Shown one piece after another: positions 60,798 to 64,000 of a stretch of 64,000 bases of DNA. The DNA is from Pigmentiphaga humi (GTDB lineage Bacteria > Pseudomonadota > Gammaproteobacteria > Burkholderiales > Burkholderiaceae_B), in contig NZ_UWPJ01000005.1 of NCBI RefSeq assembly GCF_900606115.1, forward strand, positions 434,001-498,000. Reading direction: 5' to 3'. The notes below the pieces were generated by a model. The model saw only the letters and a list, made by a program, of their open reading frames with translations, was not told the origin of the DNA and ran no database searches. A program made the position numbers and the translations under genes. Positions within the stretch are counted from its first letter, which is position 1. The number at the start of each line of letters is the position of its first letter.

Positions 60798-61067
60798 TGT
60801 TTTATCTTTAAAACACTAGTTAGCACGTGGAACAATTATTGTAGGCGCATGGGTGCAGATGTCACGCTGCACTGCAAGGCCGCGCAGGCCAATCGAAAAG
60901 AATACGAGAGATTGGCCGGGATCGAGACGCTATCTTAAAGGGATGGACCGGATATCGTTGCACTCGGGCAACCGCTCCGCGTAATCCGGGTGTCATGCAG
61001 CCCCTCTAACCTCTCGCTCGTTTCGCTGACTAACAGCTTAATGACCGTACTCTATCAAGAGGTTGGA
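60798..61067. other. 270-bp divergent promoter region of malic enzyme and PhoX-like genes
   Basis: No gene is supported. Next to the malic-enzyme start lies GTTTT-ATCTTT-AAAAC (60799-60814), a small palindrome in an A+T-rich spot. A convincing Pho box for the PhoX-like gene was not found. Confidence 0.4.
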
Positions 61068-62930
61068 ATGTCTTACTTGACTGACAAACTGCGTGCTCCC
61101 TATCGCCAGGCCGAAGGCGAATTGACCGTTCCCGGGCAGATGCTCGACGAAATCGTCGCCGCCAATCCCGCGCGCCGGACCCTGCTGAAGAACAGCGTCG
61201 GCATGTCGCTGCTGTCGGTGTTCGGCGTCACGTCGCTGGCCGCCTGTGGCGGCAGCGGCGCGGAAGCCCCGGCCGGCGACGGCGGGGATGGCGGTGGCGG
61301 CACCACGCCCCCGCCTGCCGGCCCCGACTACTCCGTCACCTTCAAGCCGTTGCCCGGCAAGACCGTCGCCGACACCGTCACGGTGCCGGAAGGCTACGTG
61401 GCCGAGGTGCTGTACTCGGCCGGCGACAAGTGCGTTGCCGGCTCGGTAGGCTATGCCGGCGTGGCGCAGTCCTTCCCCGCGACCGAAACCCAGGCCGGCG
61501 GCCAGCACGACGGCATGCACTTCTATCCGCTGGACGGCGTCGATCAGAACAAGGGCGGGCTGCTGGTGCTCAACCACGAGAACGTGGACGCCGCCACCCT
61601 GAACCTCGGCGTCGAGGCGACCCGGACCAACCTGTCGAACGTGGGCGTGTCGGTGATCGAGATCGCCCGTGCCGACAACGGCACCTGGTCGGTCAAGCAG
61701 GGTTCCCGCTACAACAAGCGCTATTCCGGCAATACCGTCTACAACGTGGGCGGTCCGGCCGCCTCGGCCGTGGGCCGGACCGTGGTGGGTACGCTGAACA
61801 ACTGCGCCAGCGGCAATACCCCGTGGGGCACCTACCTGACCTGCGAAGAAACCACCAACAACTACTGGGACACCACCCAGGACGCGAAGGGCTATGGCTG
61901 GGTCGTGGAAATCGATCCCTACGAACCGTCCTCGACCGCGGTCAAGCGCACCGCCATGGGACGCTTCAGCCACGAGAACACGGCGTACATGGTCGATGAC
62001 AACAACCGCGTGGCGTTCTACATGGGCGACGACAGCACGCCGGGCTGCATCTACAAGTTCGTGCCCACCAAGGCCTACGACCCGGCCAAGCGCGCCAACA
62101 ACATGGGCCTGCTGGACGAAGGCACCCTGTACGCGGCCCGCTTCAACGACGACGGCTCGGGCAACTGGGTGGAACTGACCGTGGGCAAGAACAACCTGAC
62201 GGCCGGCGCCACCGATCCGGGCAACTACACGCAGGTCGCCACGGGCGAGGTCATCAAGGGTACGCTGGTCGACTTCAACACCCAGGCCGACGTGCTGATC
62301 GACACGCAGAAGGCCGCGCGCGTGGCCGGCGCCACGCTGATGGACCGTCCCGAGTGGATTACGGTGGGCGTGGACAACACGGTCTACTGTACGCTGACCA
62401 ACAACGGCAGCCGCAGGCGCACCAGCGCTTCCAATCCCCGCGCCAGCAATCCGCACGGCCACATCATCCGCTGGAACGAGGCCAACGATTCGCCGCTGGC
62501 CACCACCTTCACGTGGGACCTGCTGCTGCTGGCGGGCCAGGACAAGGAAGATGGCGCGGCGGCCAACGTGACGGGCGACATCAAGGGCGACGAATTCTCG
62601 TGCCCCGACGGTATCCGCGTCGATCCCAAGGGCCGTCTGTGGGTCCAGACCGACATGGGCGACACGAACCCGAACAATTCGTACGTGAAGACCTTCGGCA
62701 ACAACTCGATGTACTACGTCGACCAGGAAACCGGCGAATCCAAGCGCTTCCTGGTGGGGCCGCTCGGCTGCGAAATCACCGGCATCGCCTACACGCCGGA
62801 CCTGACCACGTTCTTCATCAACATCCAGCACCCCGACAAGACGTGGAACACGGTGCGTTCGGGCGGCGGCGACGCGCGCTCGGCCACGGTGGTGGTGCGC
62901 CGGAAGGACGGGAAGCCCGTCGGCGCTTGA
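61068..62930 (+). CDS. PhoX-family phosphatase (DUF839), Tat/lipoprotein-type
   Basis: The 620-residue protein has an N-terminal twin-arginine-type signal (ARRTLLKNSVGMSLLSVFG) and Cys60 in SLAACGGSG, which looks like a lipobox. The body shows PhoX features: GLLVLNHENVDA, GTYLTCEETTNNYW, GRFSHENTAYMVDDN, YMGDDSTPGCIYKFVP, RPEWITVGVDNTVYCTLTN, DEFSCPDGIRVDPKGRLW and GCEITGIAYTPDLTTFFINIQHP. PhoX enzymes are Ca/Fe alkaline phosphatases. The ATG at 61068 is preferred over 61041 because AAGAGG lies just before it. Confidence 0.88.
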   Translation: MSYLTDKLRAPYRQAEGELTVPGQMLDEIVAANPARRTLLKNSVGMSLLSVFGVTSLAACGGSGAEAPAGDGGDGGGGTTPPPAGPDYSVTFKPLPGKTVADTVTVPEGYVAEVLYSAGDKCVAGSVGYAGVAQSFPATETQAGGQHDGMHFYPLDGVDQNKGGLLVLNHENVDAATLNLGVEATRTNLSNVGVSVIEIARADNGTWSVKQGSRYNKRYSGNTVYNVGGPAASAVGRTVVGTLNNCASGNTPWGTYLTCEETTNNYWDTTQDAKGYGWVVEIDPYEPSSTAVKRTAMGRFSHENTAYMVDDNNRVAFYMGDDSTPGCIYKFVPTKAYDPAKRANNMGLLDEGTLYAARFNDDGSGNWVELTVGKNNLTAGATDPGNYTQVATGEVIKGTLVDFNTQADVLIDTQKAARVAGATLMDRPEWITVGVDNTVYCTLTNNGSRRRTSASNPRASNPHGHIIRWNEANDSPLATTFTWDLLLLAGQDKEDGAAANVTGDIKGDEFSCPDGIRVDPKGRLWVQTDMGDTNPNNSYVKTFGNNSMYYVDQETGESKRFLVGPLGCEITGIAYTPDLTTFFINIQHPDKTWNTVRSGGGDARSATVVVRRKDGKPVGA

Positions 62931-62939
62931 GGCGTTGAC

Positions 62940-62964
62940 CCCCCTGCGCGCTTACGCCAGGGGG
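62940..62964 (+). terminator. Terminator hairpin after the PhoX-like gene
   Basis: CCCCCTG and CAGGGGG form a 7-bp stem with an 11-base loop, ten bases after the stop at 62930. It lacks a clear U tract, but lies where a terminator is expected. Confidence 0.5.
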
Positions 62965-63024
62965 CGGCACTGGCGGACCGGCGGAGCCGGATCCGCTGTG
63001 CCCTGGGTCGAAACATTCGCTTAA

Positions 63025-64000
63025 TCAGGACTGGTTGGCTTGAGCGCGGTGTTTTTCGATGAGCTTGCCGGCTAGTTGGAAGCCGGTGTTGGCGGAGGGG
63101 ACGCCGCAATAGATCGCGGCCTGGACCAGGGTTTCTTCGATGACCGCGGGTTCGATGCCGGCGCGCAGGGCGGCGCCTACGTGCAGTTCGAATTCTTCCC
63201 AGCGGCCCAGCGCCAGCATCATCGACAGCACGGCGATGCGGCGGGTGGTGTCTTCGAAGCGGCTGGAGGTCCAGACCTCGCCCCATGCGTAGCGCGTGAT
63301 GAAGGCCTGGAAGCGCTGCGTGAACGGCGTGACCGCGGCGGTGCGCGCATCGACGTAGTCGGCGCCCAGCACCTGGCGGCGGCGGGCCATGCCGTAGTCG
63401 TAGCGGTCCTGCTCGGTGACGACGGGCGGTTCGGTCAGGAAGGCGATCAGCGTGTCGCAGAACTGCAGCGGGACTTCGCTGGCGGCAATGTGGGCCGCCG
63501 GCAGCATCTGCGTGCCGGCGCCGGGAATGCGGCTGGCGATGAGCTCGCCGGCGGCCGGCGGCGTGGACACGTCGCGCGCGCCGGTGAGCACCAGCGTGGG
63601 GACGCCGATGCGGTGCAGGCTGTCGGCCACGTCCATGTCGCGGATGGCGGCGCAGCAGCCGGTATAGCCCACCGCGGACACCTGCAGGAAGGTATTGCGC
63701 ACGCGCTGGAACGCGATGCTGTTGCGCTGGACGTACTCGGGCGTGAAGAAGCGGCCCATCGCCATGTCGACGATGCTGGCCATGCCGTTGGCGCGCACCG
63801 TGTCGATGCGGGTCTGCCAGGCCTGCGGGTCCATCTGGCAGGACGTGTTGCACAACACCAGGCGGCGCAGGCGGCCGGGCTTGTTGATGCCGTACCACAT
63901 GCCCACCATGCCGCCGAGCGAGACGCCGGCGTAGTCGAAGGTCTCGGCGCCGGCGGCGGTGGCGACCGCGTCCAGGTCCGCGCCCAGCTGTTCGAGCGTG
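63025..64000 (-). CDS. Fusion of enol-lactone hydrolase and 4-carboxymuconolactone decarboxylase (PcaD-PcaC type), 5' end beyond the window
   Basis: The frame runs to the window edge on the reverse strand, so the N terminus is missing. The first part is an alpha/beta hydrolase (elbow GVSLGGMVGMWYG, then VLTGARDVSTPP and a catalytic His in PAAHIAAS). The C-terminal part is a carboxymuconolactone decarboxylase: RYAWGEVWTSSRF, RWEEFELHVGAALRAG and AIYCGVPSANTGFQLA. Together they resemble the fused PcaDC of the protocatechuate branch of the beta-ketoadipate pathway, turning carboxymuconolactone to beta-ketoadipate. The visible part is about 325 residues; the full protein should be near 390. Confidence 0.85.
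   Translation of the reverse strand, partial: TLEQLGADLDAVATAAGAETFDYAGVSLGGMVGMWYGINKPGRLRRLVLCNTSCQMDPQAWQTRIDTVRANGMASIVDMAMGRFFTPEYVQRNSIAFQRVRNTFLQVSAVGYTGCCAAIRDMDVADSLHRIGVPTLVLTGARDVSTPPAAGELIASRIPGAGTQMLPAAHIAASEVPLQFCDTLIAFLTEPPVVTEQDRYDYGMARRRQVLGADYVDARTAAVTPFTQRFQAFITRYAWGEVWTSSRFEDTTRRIAVLSMMLALGRWEEFELHVGAALRAGIEPAVIEETLVQAAIYCGVPSANTGFQLAGKLIEKHRAQANQS

Noticed and set aside
60900-61060. Pho box upstream of the PhoX-like gene
   Set aside because: TGTCAT-like pieces exist, but no second repeat at the 11-bp spacing needed for PhoB binding.

Overview
The window is high-G+C proteobacterial DNA with the codon use and gene content of an Alcaligenaceae betaproteobacterium, most likely Bordetella or a close relative such as Achromobacter. 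The main reasons are five Bug-type periplasmic solute receptors in 64 kb, a porin start of the AQSSVTLY type, many LysR regulators next to small catabolic units, and an fsr / small lipoprotein / queC run. Genus is inferred from family knowledge; no search was possible.

0-12 kb: the 5' end of a porin gene, a Bug receptor, and a LysR gene divergent from a three-component Rieske dioxygenase operon (alpha, beta, ferredoxin-reductase) that ends in a second Bug receptor. A LysR-type regulator with two helix-turn-helix domains follows, then an operon of bicupin, zinc-type alcohol dehydrogenase and creatinase-like M24 protein. 12-29 kb: methyltransferase, racemase-like protein, a VanA-type demethylase oxygenase preceded by two CTGTATACAG palindromes, and a convergent operon for a molybdenum hydroxylase (2Fe-2S subunit, Mo subunit, triheme cytochrome c). 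Then come a DUF3014 protein, an enoyl-CoA hydratase, a hydrolase, an amino-acid-synthesis family protein divergent from a third Bug receptor, a GntR regulator, an acylphosphatase, two paralogous MFS exporters around a LysR gene, and a KDPG-type aldolase. 29-35 kb: an Atm1-like ABC transporter divergent from a Bug receptor, a TAXI-like protein without signal peptide, and a second bicupin plus alcohol dehydrogenase pair paralogous to the one at 8.4-10.6 kb.

35.9-41.2 kb is an accessory island of clearly lower G+C. It is the wreck of an RHS locus: a broken RHS body, then two tandem copies of the same LysM-containing tip junction. Each copy carries a different C-terminal (toxin-like) sequence and a different small downstream gene (immunity candidate). 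The first toxin/immunity pair looks intact and translationally coupled; the second toxin is broken several times but its downstream gene is open.

41-64 kb: extradiol dioxygenase, LysR, metallo-beta-lactamase-fold hydrolase with a fifth Bug receptor, AraC divergent from fsr, a small lipoprotein and queC. Next is an iron or heme acquisition operon: Fur box, FecI-like sigma factor, FecR-like anti-sigma, TonB receptor with a signalling domain behind a structured leader, a large PKD-domain lipoprotein and a TPR protein. It is bracketed by two DUF4351 (Rpn-family) remnants in opposite orientation. The window ends with a hydroxyacid dehydrogenase, a short malic enzyme, a PhoX-family lipoprotein and an incomplete PcaD-PcaC-type fusion.

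Most units follow one plan: a local regulator, a dedicated periplasmic receptor and a few catabolic enzymes. No rRNA, tRNA, CRISPR array or complete insertion sequence was seen.
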